A stretch of DNA of 64,000 nt from Prevotella veroralis DSM 19559 = JCM 6290 (GCF_000377625.1 NZ_KB898325.1:62001-126000), one strand, 5' to 3'; positions 16,347 through 26,500 are shown, counted from the first letter of the stretch. Notes: generated by a model not told the origin, from the letters alone. Numbers and translations are program-made.

Positions 16347-17125
16347 ATATGTCAGAACCTATAAGATATTTAACTTTCTTAGGTACAGGTACTTCAAATG
16401 GAGTACCTGTTCTTGGTTGTAATTGTGAGGTTTGTAGAAGTACTGATTCACGAGATAAACGCTTACGTACTTCTGCTTTGTTAGAGACAGAGAATACTCG
16501 CATTATCATTGATAGTGGTCCTGATTTCCGTCAACAAATGCTACCACAACCTTTCCGTAAGATCGATGGCTTACTGATAACGCATATTCATTATGACCAT
16601 GTTGGTGGTATTGATGATGTCCGTCCTTATTGCCAGTTAGGAGATATTGATGTTTATGCCAATGAGGACACGTGTGCTGGTCTACGGCATAATTTCCCTT
16701 ATTGCTTTGCGGAACATCTCTATCCAGGTGTGCCAAAGTTGGAGCTTCATGCTATACAGCCTCATTCTCATTTTCGGATAGGGGACTTTGAAGTAGTACC
16801 GATTAATGTTATGCATGGAAAGTTGCCTATCTTTGCCTATCGAATAGGTAAGTTGGCATATATCACTGATATGAAAACAATTGAAGAATCAGAATGTCCC
16901 TATTTAGAAGGTGTTGAGACCTTAGTTGTCAATGGTTTACGATGGGAACGTGAGCATCATTCCCATCAATTGATATCAGAAGCTATTGAATTTAGTAAGA
17001 AGATTGGAGCTAAGAAAACTTATCTAACTCACTTGACTCACCAAATAGGTTTATATACTAATGCACAACAGCGTCTTCCTGATGACTTCTTCTTTGCTTA
17101 TGATGGATTGAAAATACAATTCTAA
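16343..17125 (+). CDS. Metallo-beta-lactamase-fold hydrolase (PhnP-like)
   Basis: The 260-residue protein has the MBL metal motif THIHYDHVGG, an N-terminal LGTGTSNGVPVLGC, CEVC, and later NVMHGKLP, YITD and LTHLTHQIG ligands. This pattern matches the PhnP-like cyclic-phosphodiesterase branch of the fold. It probably hydrolyses a phosphodiester; the substrate is unknown. No phn genes are nearby. It overlaps murB by four bases; ATG 16349 is an alternative start. Confidence 0.82.
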   Translation: MNMSEPIRYLTFLGTGTSNGVPVLGCNCEVCRSTDSRDKRLRTSALLETENTRIIIDSGPDFRQQMLPQPFRKIDGLLITHIHYDHVGGIDDVRPYCQLGDIDVYANEDTCAGLRHNFPYCFAEHLYPGVPKLELHAIQPHSHFRIGDFEVVPINVMHGKLPIFAYRIGKLAYITDMKTIEESECPYLEGVETLVVNGLRWEREHHSHQLISEAIEFSKKIGAKKTYLTHLTHQIGLYTNAQQRLPDDFFFAYDGLKIQF

Positions 17126-17320
17126 TTCTGTGTAACTAATCCTAGAAATAAGTAATAACCCCCTAATTTAGTTTTTATTTCGTTTGCTGTCACATTTAAT
17201 ATTTCTAGCAATTGGCTAGTTATTAGATAGTTGTGAATATTTAATGAATGATAGGAATGACAGGAAACTTAAAACAAAAATATAGTATTTTATGGTAATT
17301 TGTCTTTAAGTAAGGGTACT

Positions 17321-17349
17321 AAAAAAACCGTAGAGCTTAGCTCCACGGT
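17321..17349 (-). terminator. Terminator of small lipoprotein gene
   Basis: ACCGTAGAGCTTAGCTCCACGGT forms a near-perfect hairpin (shown as 17327-17349) followed on the minus strand by a run of seven T. Confidence 0.8.
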
Positions 17350-17380
17350 CAATTTCTCTCTTTTTCAGTTCGCTTTCTGA

Positions 17381-17575
17381 TTACTTCTTAACAGTTGAAT
17401 CAGCCTTTGCAGAATCAGCCTGAGCAGAGTCAGTTTTTGCGCTATCTTGGTTCAATGAATCAACAGCTGAATCCTGAGCAGTTGTATCAACGTTAGCTGC
17501 TGGCTTAGAGTTGTTGTGACAAGATGCTAAAGAGATAGCTGCAATAGCTACGAACATTAAAACTAATTTCTTCAT
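17381..17575 (-). CDS. Small low-complexity lipoprotein (64 aa)
   Basis: The protein has a clear lipoprotein signal (MKKLVLMFVAIAAISLASC), and the mature 45 residues are nearly all Asp, Ser, Ala, Thr, Lys and Gln in repeats of the DSAK/DSAQ type. It should be an extended, charged, lipid-anchored tail with no enzymatic fold. Similar short lipoproteins are common in Bacteroidales and their role is unknown. A promoter box and a strong terminator make it a self-contained, probably well-expressed gene. Confidence 0.78.
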   Translation of the reverse strand: MKKLVLMFVAIAAISLASCHNNSKPAANVDTTAQDSAVDSLNQDSAKTDSAQADSAKADSTVKK

Positions 17576-17626
17576 TTTCTTTGCTTTTTAAATCTGTAAA
17601 ACAATCATTTGTTTCTTAAAACGATG

Positions 17627-17634
17627 CAAAGGTA
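17627..17634 (-). promoter_or_regulatory. -7 box of small lipoprotein gene
   Basis: TACCTTTG on the minus strand lies 51 bases before the ATG, giving a leader of about 45 bases. Confidence 0.55.
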
Positions 17635-17854
17635 AGTATTTTTTTGATATGGCAATAATTTTTTAAAGACTTTTTTTAATCTTATTTGTAACTATTTTCT
17701 AAGTTACTGATAATCAGTTGGGTATAAACATTAAATTAATGTTAAAGGCTTTGGTGTGTGCCTACACAATGTAAGATTAGAGCTTTTTTCTTGTTGTTTT
17801 AGAGCTTAGTTCTGAGGTTAAACATCTTCTTAATAGGAACAAAGGGAGGTAACC
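17635..17854. other. AT-rich divergent intergenic region
   Basis: Between the two divergent promoters I see only AT-rich sequence and a small palindrome around 17840-17858 (AAAGG...ACCTTT). No gene or strong structure is supported. Confidence 0.4.
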
Positions 17855-17886
17855 TTTGGTTTTATGTGCGATTTAGTGTAACTTTG
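17855..17886 (+). promoter_or_regulatory. Promoter of mtaB
   Basis: TTTG (17855-17858), 20 bases, then TAACTTTG (17879-17886). The ATG follows after 8 bases, so the mRNA leader should be nearly absent. Confidence 0.7.
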
Positions 17887-17894
17887 CAAGTTAT

Positions 17895-19259
17895 ATGATA
17901 GATACAGCAGCATTCCAAGGCAAGACAGCCAAATACTATACATTGGGTTGCAAACTCAACTTCTCTGAGACGAGTACCTTCGCGCGTACCTTATATAATA
18001 TGGGAGTACGAGAAGCTAAGAAGAGTGAGTCTGCAGACATCTGTTTGATTAATACTTGTTCAGTTACCGAAGTTGCAGACCATAAATGTCGTCAGATTAT
18101 TCATCGAATGGTACGCCAGAATCCTGGAGCCTTTGTCATTGTTACAGGTTGTTATGCCCAGTTAGAGAGTGAAACTATTGCTAAGATCGAGGGTGTCGAT
18201 CTAGTTCTAGGTAGTAATGAAAAGGCCGATTTGATTCAATATCTTAGTGATGCATGGAACAAAACAGATATCGACTCTATTGGTGATAAGCCAACTGAAG
18301 AGGGTAAGGGGCAATATCATTCAGTTAAAACAAAGGATATAAAGAGTTTCCAAGCCAGTTGTTCTCGTGGAAACCGGACACGTTATTTCTTGAAAGTGCA
18401 GGATGGTTGTAACTATTTCTGTACCTATTGTACAATTCCTTATGCACGTGGCTTCTCACGTAACCCTTCTATTGCATCACTCGTTCAGCAGGCTGAGGAA
18501 GCAGCAAAAGAGGGAGGAAAAGAAATAGTCTTGACGGGTGTTAACATTGGAGATTTTGGTGAGACGACAGGAGAAAGATTCTTAGATCTCGTAAAGGCAC
18601 TTGATAAGGTGGAAGGTATAGAACGCTTCCGTATTAGTTCGTTAGAGCCCGACTTGATTGATGATGACCTCATTGAGTATTGCGCACAATCGCATGCTTT
18701 CATGCCACACTTCCATATCCCGCTCCAAAGCGGATCAGATGAAGTACTAAAGTTAATGCACCGTCGCTATGACACAAAGCTGTTTGCTCATAAGATAAAC
18801 CTTATCAAGGAAAAGATGCCAGATGCCTTTATTGGGGTAGATGTGATGGTTGGTTCGCGTGGAGAGCGACCTAAGTATTTCGAGGATTGTTATAACTTCT
18901 TAGCCTCTCTCCCAGTAACACAACTACATGTATTCCCTTATTCAGAGCGTCCTGGAACATCAGCCCTTTCCATTCCATACGTGGTAGATAATCGCGAGAA
19001 AAAGCATCGTGCGCATAAGTTATTGAAGTTATCAGATGAGAAAACACATGCTTTCTATGCGGCACATATAGGTCAAGAAGCAGACGTACTCTTTGAGAAA
19101 GCAGCTCGCGGAAAGGCTATGCATGGCTTTACAGACAATTATATCCGTGTAGAACTGTCCCCAAGTCAAGCTAAGGAGGAATACGATAACCAGATTATCC
19201 GAGTACGTTTAGGAGGCTTCAATTACGATCAAAGCTCTTTAAAAGCAGAACTTCTATGA
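17895..19259 (+). CDS. mtaB: tRNA t6A37 methylthiotransferase
   Basis: The 454-residue protein has the MTTase N-terminal domain starting YTLGCKLNFSETS with Cys ligands in INTCSVTE and VTGCYAQ, then the radical SAM motif GCNYFCTYCTIPYARG (CxxxCxxC), and a C-terminal TRAM-like domain. The CKLN variant of the first motif is characteristic of MtaB rather than MiaB. It adds a methylthio group to t6A at position 37 of tRNAs reading ANN codons. It overlaps the next gene by four bases. Confidence 0.92.
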   Translation: MIDTAAFQGKTAKYYTLGCKLNFSETSTFARTLYNMGVREAKKSESADICLINTCSVTEVADHKCRQIIHRMVRQNPGAFVIVTGCYAQLESETIAKIEGVDLVLGSNEKADLIQYLSDAWNKTDIDSIGDKPTEEGKGQYHSVKTKDIKSFQASCSRGNRTRYFLKVQDGCNYFCTYCTIPYARGFSRNPSIASLVQQAEEAAKEGGKEIVLTGVNIGDFGETTGERFLDLVKALDKVEGIERFRISSLEPDLIDDDLIEYCAQSHAFMPHFHIPLQSGSDEVLKLMHRRYDTKLFAHKINLIKEKMPDAFIGVDVMVGSRGERPKYFEDCYNFLASLPVTQLHVFPYSERPGTSALSIPYVVDNREKKHRAHKLLKLSDEKTHAFYAAHIGQEADVLFEKAARGKAMHGFTDNYIRVELSPSQAKEEYDNQIIRVRLGGFNYDQSSLKAELL

Positions 19260-20296
19260 AAGTAGCAATCGTCATATTGAACTGGAACGGACGGAAGATG
19301 ATGGAGCAATATCTGACTTCCGTAGTCGAATATTCATGTAGAGAAGCAGATGTAATCATTGCAGATAATGCCTCTACTGATGATTCCGTGGCATGGTTAT
19401 CCGAGTATTATCCCCATCTTCGGGTTATCCAGTTAGATCAAAACTATGGTTTCGCAGAAGGGTATAATCAAGCTCTTAAGCAAGTTGATAGTGAATATTA
19501 CGTATTACTAAATAGTGATGTTGAAGTTACGCATCATTGGTTAACGCCTTTAATAGAGGAGATGGATGCCCATGAAGATATAGCAGCTTGCCAACCCAAA
19601 CTACTTTCTATGGCAAATCGTGACGCTTTTGAATATGCCGGTGCATCGGGTGGCTTCATTGATCGCTATGGTTATCCGTTCTGTCGCGGACGTATCTTTG
19701 ACAGTATAGAAGACGACAATGGACAATATGACAATGCCGAGGAGATTCTTTGGGCAACTGGTGCTTGCATGATGATACGTGCTAAAGACTATTGGGAAGC
19801 TGGTGGTTTAGATGGCAGGTTCTTTGCTCATAACGAAGAGATCGACCTTTGCTGGCGGCTACATCGTATGGGTAAACACATCTATTGCTTCCCTGAAAGC
19901 ATCGTATATCACGTTGGTGGCGGTACATTACCGAAGTCGAATCCACGCAAGACGTTCCTTAATTTCCGTAATAACCTTACCATGTTATGGAAGAATCTAC
20001 CTGATAATGAGCTGCATCATGTAATGTGCATGCGATTCTTTTTAGACTATCTTGCAGCTTTCCAAACGCTTATCTTGAATCATAATTGGGGCGACTTCAA
20101 AGCTATCCTCTCTGCACGAAGAGCTTTCAAAAGGTGGCGTAATGAGTTTAAACGTCCTGATTTTAAACCTAATTGCATTAATGGTTGCTCAAAACCATTA
20201 CCTAATTGTACCCTTGACGGGCGTAAGCATTACTCTATCTTATGGCAATATTATGTACGTGGTCGTCGGCACTTTGATATGCTATCAGACAATTAG
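19256..20296 (+). CDS. Family 2 glycosyltransferase
   Basis: The 346-residue protein starts VAIVILNWNGRKMMEQYL, with DNASTDDS and LNSDVEV (the DxD-like metal site), a later ATGACMMIRA and FFAHNEEIDLCWR (ED acceptor motif). This is the GT-A, GT2 rhamnosyl-transferase-like pattern. It transfers a sugar from a nucleotide donor onto a glycan or lipid in the cytoplasm. There are no membrane helices. Start ATG overlaps mtaB's stop (ATGA). The glycan is not identifiable from context. Confidence 0.87.
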   Translation: MKVAIVILNWNGRKMMEQYLTSVVEYSCREADVIIADNASTDDSVAWLSEYYPHLRVIQLDQNYGFAEGYNQALKQVDSEYYVLLNSDVEVTHHWLTPLIEEMDAHEDIAACQPKLLSMANRDAFEYAGASGGFIDRYGYPFCRGRIFDSIEDDNGQYDNAEEILWATGACMMIRAKDYWEAGGLDGRFFAHNEEIDLCWRLHRMGKHIYCFPESIVYHVGGGTLPKSNPRKTFLNFRNNLTMLWKNLPDNELHHVMCMRFFLDYLAAFQTLILNHNWGDFKAILSARRAFKRWRNEFKRPDFKPNCINGCSKPLPNCTLDGRKHYSILWQYYVRGRRHFDMLSDN

Positions 20297-20363
20297 AACT
20301 TGCAAAAGAAGTGGCGTTTTACACTTTTTTAGCAAAACGCTTGCATAAAAAAATACTTTTTAG

Positions 20364-20371
20364 TAAATTTG
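20364..20371 (+). promoter_or_regulatory. -7 box of GldB-like gene
   Basis: TAAATTTG lies 32 bases before GTG 20404 and downstream of the earlier in-frame ATG at 20311, which argues for the GTG start. Confidence 0.5.
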
Positions 20372-20403
20372 CAAAGACACCTATAATTATTGTAAAAAAG
20401 CTT

Positions 20404-21216
20404 GTGAAGCAACTATACTACATATTATTTCTGGTTCTGGTAACCTGTGTTGGCTGCCAGTTTAAGCTTTCTTCTGATGACGAGAACGATAAGTCTCAGT
20501 TATTAGAGTTGGATCGCTATGACCGGTTAGAGTATCGTTACCTCACAACGGGTGACTTCTCTGCACTCCAGCAGATGAATACAGAATATCCAATTGAGAC
20601 CCGTACGCTGATAGAGGATGTAGTTAAAATAGGGGAGACAACCGACCCTGACATTAATACTAAGTTCTTGAAGTTCTATCAAGACACAACTCTTCAAACG
20701 TTGATAGCGGCAGTTGAATCTGAATACGCTAATACGGATGACATTGATAAACAGCTTAGCACTTCTTTTAGTAGGCTGAAGCAAGTTCTTCCAGACATAG
20801 AGATTCCAAAGGTATATGCGCAGATCTCCGCTTTAGATCAGAGTATTGTTGTTGGTAACGGGACGATTGGTGTCTCTTTAGATAAGTATCTTGGAGCTAA
20901 TTACCCATTGTATGCAAGGTTCTATTCACCCACTCAACGCAAGCAAATGTCGCGTGAATACATCCTTCCAGATTGCTTAACTTTCTATTTGATGAGCGTC
21001 TATCCGTTAGAGAACTTCGAGTCACGTCCACAGATAGAGCGCGACTTACAGATAGGAAAGATTCAATGGATTGTGAATCAAATAATGACGAAACGCATCT
21101 ATCATAGTCGGTATGAAGATGCGGTGGAAGTCTATATGAAGAAGCATCCCAAGCTCTCTTACGAAGACTTATTGCGTAAGACTGACTTCTCAGAGTTTAA
21201 AGTTATCGAACGATAA
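20404..21216 (+). CDS. GldB-like lipoprotein
   Basis: The 270-residue protein begins (V/M)KQLYYILFLVLVTCVGC, a lipoprotein signal, when started at GTG 20404. The longer frame from 20311 would place this signal in the middle of the protein and begin upstream of the promoter box. The mature part contains LDKYLGANYPLYARFY and LPDCLTFYLMSVYPLENF, which match GldB, a lipoprotein first found in gliding Flavobacteria but present in many non-gliding Bacteroidetes. Its biochemical role is unknown. A terminator overlaps its stop codon. Confidence 0.78.
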   Translation: MKQLYYILFLVLVTCVGCQFKLSSDDENDKSQLLELDRYDRLEYRYLTTGDFSALQQMNTEYPIETRTLIEDVVKIGETTDPDINTKFLKFYQDTTLQTLIAAVESEYANTDDIDKQLSTSFSRLKQVLPDIEIPKVYAQISALDQSIVVGNGTIGVSLDKYLGANYPLYARFYSPTQRKQMSREYILPDCLTFYLMSVYPLENFESRPQIERDLQIGKIQWIVNQIMTKRIYHSRYEDAVEVYMKKHPKLSYEDLLRKTDFSEFKVIER

Positions 21217-21250
21217 AAGCGGATGGACGATAAGTCTTTCCGCTTTTATC
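21212..21250 (+). terminator. Terminator of GldB-like gene
   Basis: GATAAAAGCGGA / TCCGCTTTTATC is a perfect 12-bp stem whose left arm overlaps the stop codon. Confidence 0.7.
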
Positions 21251-21257
21251 TATTTGA

Positions 21258-21345
21258 AAAGGGCGTTTCCTTGATGTGAGAAGAGGCTTTCTTCATGGCA
21301 AAGAAGGCGTCTCTTTGATCGCAAGAGGGCGTCTCTTGTTTTCTT
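21258..21345. repeat. 22-bp-period array, 4 units (array 4)
   Basis: Units start at 21258, 21280, 21302 and 21324, sharing the core AGAGGGCGTCTCTT with variable tails such as GATCGCA. It lies directly after the terminator. Confidence 0.75.
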
Positions 21346-21398
21346 ACTTATTATGTCTTATCAAATGTTATGATACTTAATTCGTATCAATAATAGTG

Positions 21399-21428
21399 TT
21401 TGCTATTCTATTATTTTTCGTATATTTG
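21399..21428 (+). promoter_or_regulatory. Promoter of the Cys-rich/radical SAM operon
   Basis: TTTG (21399-21402) and TATATTTG (21421-21428) are separated by 18 bases. The first ATG is 41 bases downstream. Confidence 0.6.
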
Positions 21429-21469
21429 CATATTGGATAGTAACATTTCGACACTTAAAGACCATCATT

Positions 21470-22147
21470 ATGCAAAAGGGAAAGGATATTTGTAAGACTT
21501 TGAGAAGTATTCGTCAGCAGATAGCAGATGCAAATAACATTCGTTATCACCCCTGTGAATGTCACCACAAAGGCGATTGCTCTGGTACTTGTCCTGCTTG
21601 TGAACAAGAGATCAGATATATTGAAAGCCAACTAAAAGAGCGTAGTCATAAAGGTATAAACACGAAGGTTATTGGTATTGCTGCAAGTATTTGTGCCACA
21701 ATGATGCCTTTGACAGTCTCTGCACAAGACTCTAAGTGTAATACAACTCCTGCTAGCGTTGTACACAAGGTAAGTCAAGGTAACCTACAAGTAATCGATT
21801 GGTCACAAGGCAGACGTGATGCTGTTGTTATTAAAATACGGCTTATTGCATCTGATAATAAGCAACCAGTGACCTCTGTAGACGTACGATTGCTTGGAAC
21901 AGATAAGCATACTTCTACAGGTTTAGACGGCTATTTTGCAGTGAAAGTACCAATAAATGGAACCTTGAGAGTCTCTCGTTTTGGAGTAGAAGCTAAGGTT
22001 TTAAAGGTGAGATCTTTGTTAAAACTAAAGAAGAAGATTGTCGAATTAGAAATGAATCGTTATATAGTTGGTGAAATTGCAGCCCCTAGTAGTGAGCGAA
22101 TAAGCGATTCAGATAGTCCTACGTCACATGTAGAAAAGAATAAATAA
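21470..22147 (+). CDS. Cys-rich N-terminal domain protein with export signal, paralogue 1
   Basis: The 225-residue protein has a soluble first ~62 residues (KGKDICKTLRSIRQQIADAN, then CECHHKGDCSGTCPACEQEI). Cysteines lie at 8, 29, 31, 37, 41 and 44. After a basic stretch comes a hydrophobic segment IGIAASICATMMPLTVSAQ that looks like an internal signal peptide with a signal-peptidase I site. The remaining ~135 residues look like a CarboxypepD_reg-type beta-sandwich (IASDNKQPVTSVDVRLLG then STGLDGYFAVKVP). The first 50 residues are nearly identical to the next gene's product. The Cys domain is presumably cytoplasmic. I know of no function. Confidence 0.72.
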   Translation: MQKGKDICKTLRSIRQQIADANNIRYHPCECHHKGDCSGTCPACEQEIRYIESQLKERSHKGINTKVIGIAASICATMMPLTVSAQDSKCNTTPASVVHKVSQGNLQVIDWSQGRRDAVVIKIRLIASDNKQPVTSVDVRLLGTDKHTSTGLDGYFAVKVPINGTLRVSRFGVEAKVLKVRSLLKLKKKIVELEMNRYIVGEIAAPSSERISDSDSPTSHVEKNK

Positions 22148-22177
22148 TAGTTGTTCTATCAAAAAGGAGGTAACGGT

Positions 22178-22870
22178 ATGACAAAGGGAAAGGATATTTG
22201 TAAAGCATTGAAAGGTATTCGTCAGCAGATAGCAGATGCGAATAACATTCGTTATCAACCTTGTGAATGTCACCACGAGGGCGATTGCTCTGGCACTTGT
22301 CCTGCTTGTGAACAAGAGATCAGATACTTGGAGGAGCAGTTGAAAATACGTAAACGAAGGGGATGGAGTATGAAGGTTGCTGGATTAGCAGCAGGTTTTT
22401 GTGTTGCAACCATCCCTCTTGTCTCCTGTAGCAATACGCCCAAGAGTACTTTTGCAAAGGCTATTGAAAGTCCGCAGAAGGGAGAGGCTTTACCAAAAGT
22501 AGAGAATTTCTCTACTGATAAAGAACATTCTGTTGTTATTAGTGGACTGGTTGTTGATGGCGAAAGTAATAAGCCAATTTCGTCAATAGAGGTGTTTACA
22601 AGATCTGGCAAGAAGTCTCTTACATTCACTGATGGGCGTTTCGCTGTGCGCGTGAATCCTACAGATACACTCCTGATAACAGATACTTCTGATAATTATG
22701 CAGGCTTTCATCTATCGGTCAAAGAGGTTAAGAGTCCTAATAAAGAATTGCTTATTCGATTATGGAGAACTAATCTTGAGATGGGAAAAATCAAGATTGA
22801 TGATAATGTTAAGCAGCGTGTTGAATATAATAGACCGCAATCACACAAAGAGAAATGCAATCTGAAGTAA
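22178..22870 (+). CDS. Cys-rich N-terminal domain protein with internal lipobox, paralogue 2
   Basis: The 230-residue protein shares 44 of its first 50 residues with the preceding protein, including all six Cys (8, 29, 31, 37, 41, 44; C-x5-C-x3-C-x2-C core). After a basic stretch (KIRKRRGWSMK) a hydrophobic segment ends in IPLVSC, a good lipobox, so the C-terminal part (VVDGESNKPISSIEVFTRSG, LTFTDGRFAVRV) may be a lipoprotein with a carboxypeptidase-regulatory-like fold. I start at ATG 22178, which has a strong RBS (AAAGGAGG). Its stop overlaps the radical SAM gene by 16 bases. Function unknown. Confidence 0.72.
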   Translation: MTKGKDICKALKGIRQQIADANNIRYQPCECHHEGDCSGTCPACEQEIRYLEEQLKIRKRRGWSMKVAGLAAGFCVATIPLVSCSNTPKSTFAKAIESPQKGEALPKVENFSTDKEHSVVISGLVVDGESNKPISSIEVFTRSGKKSLTFTDGRFAVRVNPTDTLLITDTSDNYAGFHLSVKEVKSPNKELLIRLWRTNLEMGKIKIDDNVKQRVEYNRPQSHKEKCNLK

Positions 22871-23502
22871 CCGCCCCACTAATAGCTATCAATCGGCATA
22901 GGCTGACAACAGATGGAGAAGGTGTAACAACACTGGTGGCTTTCCATGGCTGTTCGTTGCGATGTAAGTATTGTTTGAATCCTCAATGCTTACAGTCTGA
23001 TGGTGTGTGGCAGGTGTTGACACCTGGAGAGTTATATGCAGAAGTAGAGATAGACGACCTTTATTTTATGGCAACAGGAGGTGGCATCTGCTTTGGCGGA
23101 GGCGAACCTCTCTTACAATCAAGTTTTATCAAGGCTTTTGCGGATATTATGAATCCAGCTTGGAAACTAACGATTGAGACGGCTCTTAATGTTCCTCTGA
23201 AAGATGTTGAGCGTGTTGCTCCTTTGATCCATACGTGGTATGTTGATGTCAAAGACTTAAATTCTGATATTTATAAGACCTATACGGGGAAAGAAAATGC
23301 GTCTGTTATTCGCAACCTAACGTGGTTAGCCGAGAATGGATATGCTGATAAAGTCATTATTCGGCTTCCTTTAATACCTGAGTATAATGCTGATTCACAT
23401 CGACAGGTTAGTGAGCAAGCACTAAAGAATATGGGTTTTCATCACTTTGACCACTTCACTTACACCTTGGCACACCTCACTTCTGATATTAAACAATTAT
23501 AA
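22855..23502 (+). CDS. Small radical SAM activase-like enzyme
   Basis: The 215-residue protein has the radical SAM cluster motif HGCSLRCKYC (Cys 33, 37, 40; CxxxCxxC), an early glycine-rich GGGICFGGGEP (GGE motif near 82-84), then the YVDVKDLNSDIYKTYTG segment typical of pyruvate-formate-lyase-activating-like enzymes. It lacks the extra ferredoxin insert of larger activases. No glycyl radical enzyme is nearby. The start overlaps the Cys-rich paralogue 2 stop by 16 bases, strongly implying a shared operon and perhaps a shared substrate. Confidence 0.85.
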   Translation: MQSEVTAPLIAINRHRLTTDGEGVTTLVAFHGCSLRCKYCLNPQCLQSDGVWQVLTPGELYAEVEIDDLYFMATGGGICFGGGEPLLQSSFIKAFADIMNPAWKLTIETALNVPLKDVERVAPLIHTWYVDVKDLNSDIYKTYTGKENASVIRNLTWLAENGYADKVIIRLPLIPEYNADSHRQVSEQALKNMGFHHFDHFTYTLAHLTSDIKQL

Positions 23503-23542
23503 TATATAAGGTGGATAGGGCGTTTCTCTATCTGAAAATCAT

Positions 23543-23550
23543 TATCTTTG
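23543..23550 (+). promoter_or_regulatory. -7 box of alpha-2-macroglobulin gene
   Basis: TATCTTTG lies 22 bases before the ATG; a -33 TTTG is not obvious. Confidence 0.5.
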
Positions 23551-23572
23551 CAATCACTAAAGAGTTATAATT

Positions 23573-26500
23573 ATGAAGAAGTTACTTGTTTTTATTCCAC
23601 TTATACTTCTGTTATTCCCAATGAAAATAGCCGCACAAAGCTATGACGAATTGTGGAAGCAGGTGGAAGCAGCAGGTCGGAAAGACTTGCCAAAGACTGC
23701 AATTGTATCTTTACGAAAGATAGAGAAGAAGGCTCAACATGAGAAGGCTTATGGACAACTATTGGCTGCTAACTTGTTAGCCTCAAGTATTCAGACACAT
23801 ATTTCACCAGACTCTATGGATGTCGAACTCAATAAGTTGAAGGCAAAAGCACGGGAGGCTGAACGCAAAGATGAGGTGTTGTCTGCAATATATAACTGTG
23901 TCTTAGGATGGATAGAACAGGGTAAATCTGATGGTAACAGTGCCGAATACTTTAAGAAGGCGTTGTCTAATCCGTCGTTACTTGCACGTCAAAAAGCTGC
24001 TAACTATACTCCATTAGTGAAGGTAGGCATGGATGATAACATCTTTGGAGGCGACTTGCTCCATGTCATTGGTATGCAGGCAAGGGACTTTGACAAGCTG
24101 AATCGTTACTATGTAGAGCATGGCAATCGTGAGGCGGCATGCTATACAGCTTTGCTTGCGGTTGATGAGAAAGATAATAAAAGCGAATTGCTCGACTCTT
24201 TGATGCGTGTTTATGGCGATTTACCAATATGTGGTGAGGTGGCAATAAGCAAGTATAATTGTATGATTGAAGATGAAGAACCAGCAGAAAAGCTTATTGC
24301 TTTCATTGATAATGCACTCTCTCGTTGGCCTACATGGGCACCTATTGAACAGCTTCGTAACGAACGTAAGGAATTGACGGCACCCATGTCTACGGCTGAA
24401 GTAGAGCGAAATCGGGTAACAAGTAAGGATAAGGATAATACGGTGCAAATGGAAGTTCGTAATGTGCCAAGCCTTACGATAAACATTACTCGTACATCTT
24501 TAAAAGGTAATACTCAATATAATGTAGAGGACAAGAATGATTTGAAAGCTATCAAAGCATCATTGATACCATCCTCTAAGCAGGTTATTCAGCGTACATA
24601 TAAGGGTTATAAGGACTATGAGATACTGAAAGATTCCTTTAATCTACCCGCCCTTCCAGTGGGTGTTTACTTGTTAGAATTTGTTCCTTCAGATAGTCGT
24701 TTAGCAAGAGACTACTCTCTTTATTATGTTAGCGACCTATTTGTTATGACGGAGGAACAGCCTGATAAGCGCAATCGTTATGTTGTGGTTGATGCTAATG
24801 AGGGGCAACCTGTGCCTGGTGCAACCATCCGCATAGAGTACAGAAAGGATAATTGGAGTAGTAAACCATTGACAAAGATACTCACAACGGATAGTAAAGG
24901 AGAGGCGTTTATAACCGATCCTGGTTATAGTTCAGATGTCTATGTCTACACAAGCAAAGACCAGGCTTTCCCTGCAATGGACCTTAAAAGTAATTATGAC
25001 TACTATAAAGCTAATAAGAATGGTGAAATAGCGAACCTTTATACTGACCGTTCTCTTTATCGTCCCGGACAGACCGTTCATGCCTCTGCTATTGTATATC
25101 TAATGACGCAAAAAGGCTTTAAGATGAAGGCTGAAGCTGGCGTTTCATTTGATATGATACTGCGTGATACGAATGGAAAAGAGGTGAGTCGTAAGGCTGT
25201 AACTACTGATCGCTTTGGTACAGCAGCAGTCGATTTCGAGTTACCAAGTAGTGGACTTACTGGTGATTTTACGATTATCACAAATAGTAAAGGAGGTGGA
25301 CAAGTTCGTTTCAAAGTAGAGGAATATAAGCGTCCTACCTTTGAAGTAAGTTTTGATGACTACGAGGAGAAGTACACAATAGGTGATACTATCCAACTGA
25401 AAGGACATGCCAAGAGTTTTGCTGGTGTTCCTGTGCAGAATGCGAAAGTAACTTATTGGGTTAAGCGACGCCCCATGCGCTGGTGGTGGGATAGCTATGA
25501 GAGTGACGAGGATGTGAAGATTGGTAATGTGGTGACAGATGAGAAGGGTGATTTCATAGTCTCTGTACCTTTCGTTCTATCGAAAGAAGTAGAGAAAGAA
25601 ATGGTTTCTAATCGTTCTTTCCGCCCTCGTTTCTATCACTTCGAGGTTGAGGCTAAGGTGACAGATGTTGGTGGTGAGAGCCGAGAAGGCTCTGTCTCGC
25701 TTCCTCTTGGTACTAATCCGACCACGTTGGCATGTGATATTCCTGATAAGAACTTGCGTGATAGCTTGAAAACAATCAAGTTCGATTACCTCAATATGGC
25801 TGGTCAACCCATTGAAGGGCTGGTGAAGTATGTGATAGTTCCACAACAGAAGGATGAGAAACTATATGTTTATAACAATTATGCAACAGCTAAAGCCAAT
25901 GAAGATCTTACTTTGAAGCCAATGTCTTCAGGTGCTTATCGCTTGCATGCAATCTGTGGAACTGATACTGTTAATACAGACTTTGTTCTCTTCTCAATGG
26001 ATGATAAGCAACCAGTAATTACTACACATGATTGGTTCTACTTGAGTGATAATTTCTTCCCACGTGATGGTTCGCCTGTCTATCTACAGGTTGGATCGAG
26101 TGATAAAAACCAACATGTGGTTTATTCTATCTATGCTGGTAATAAGGTAATAGAGACGGGGTCATTTGATCAAAGTAATAGTATTAAGACAAGAAAGCTC
26201 TTTTATAAAGAAGAATATGGCGATGGTATTACCTTGAATTATGCGTGGGTGAAGGATGGTGTATTATATTCTCACATGCAGAGTATCGCTCGCCCATTGC
26301 CTGATAAACGATTAATTACGAAGTGGTCTACCTTCCGTGACAAGCTAACACCGGGTCAGAAAGAGGAATGGATAGTAAGTATTAAACGTCCAGATGGCAA
26401 AGCGGCAGATGCTCAACTGATGGCTACTCTCTATGACAAGAGCCTCGATGCAATCATTGCACATTCTTGGATGTTAAGTCCTTACTTCTCTCTTAGTCAG

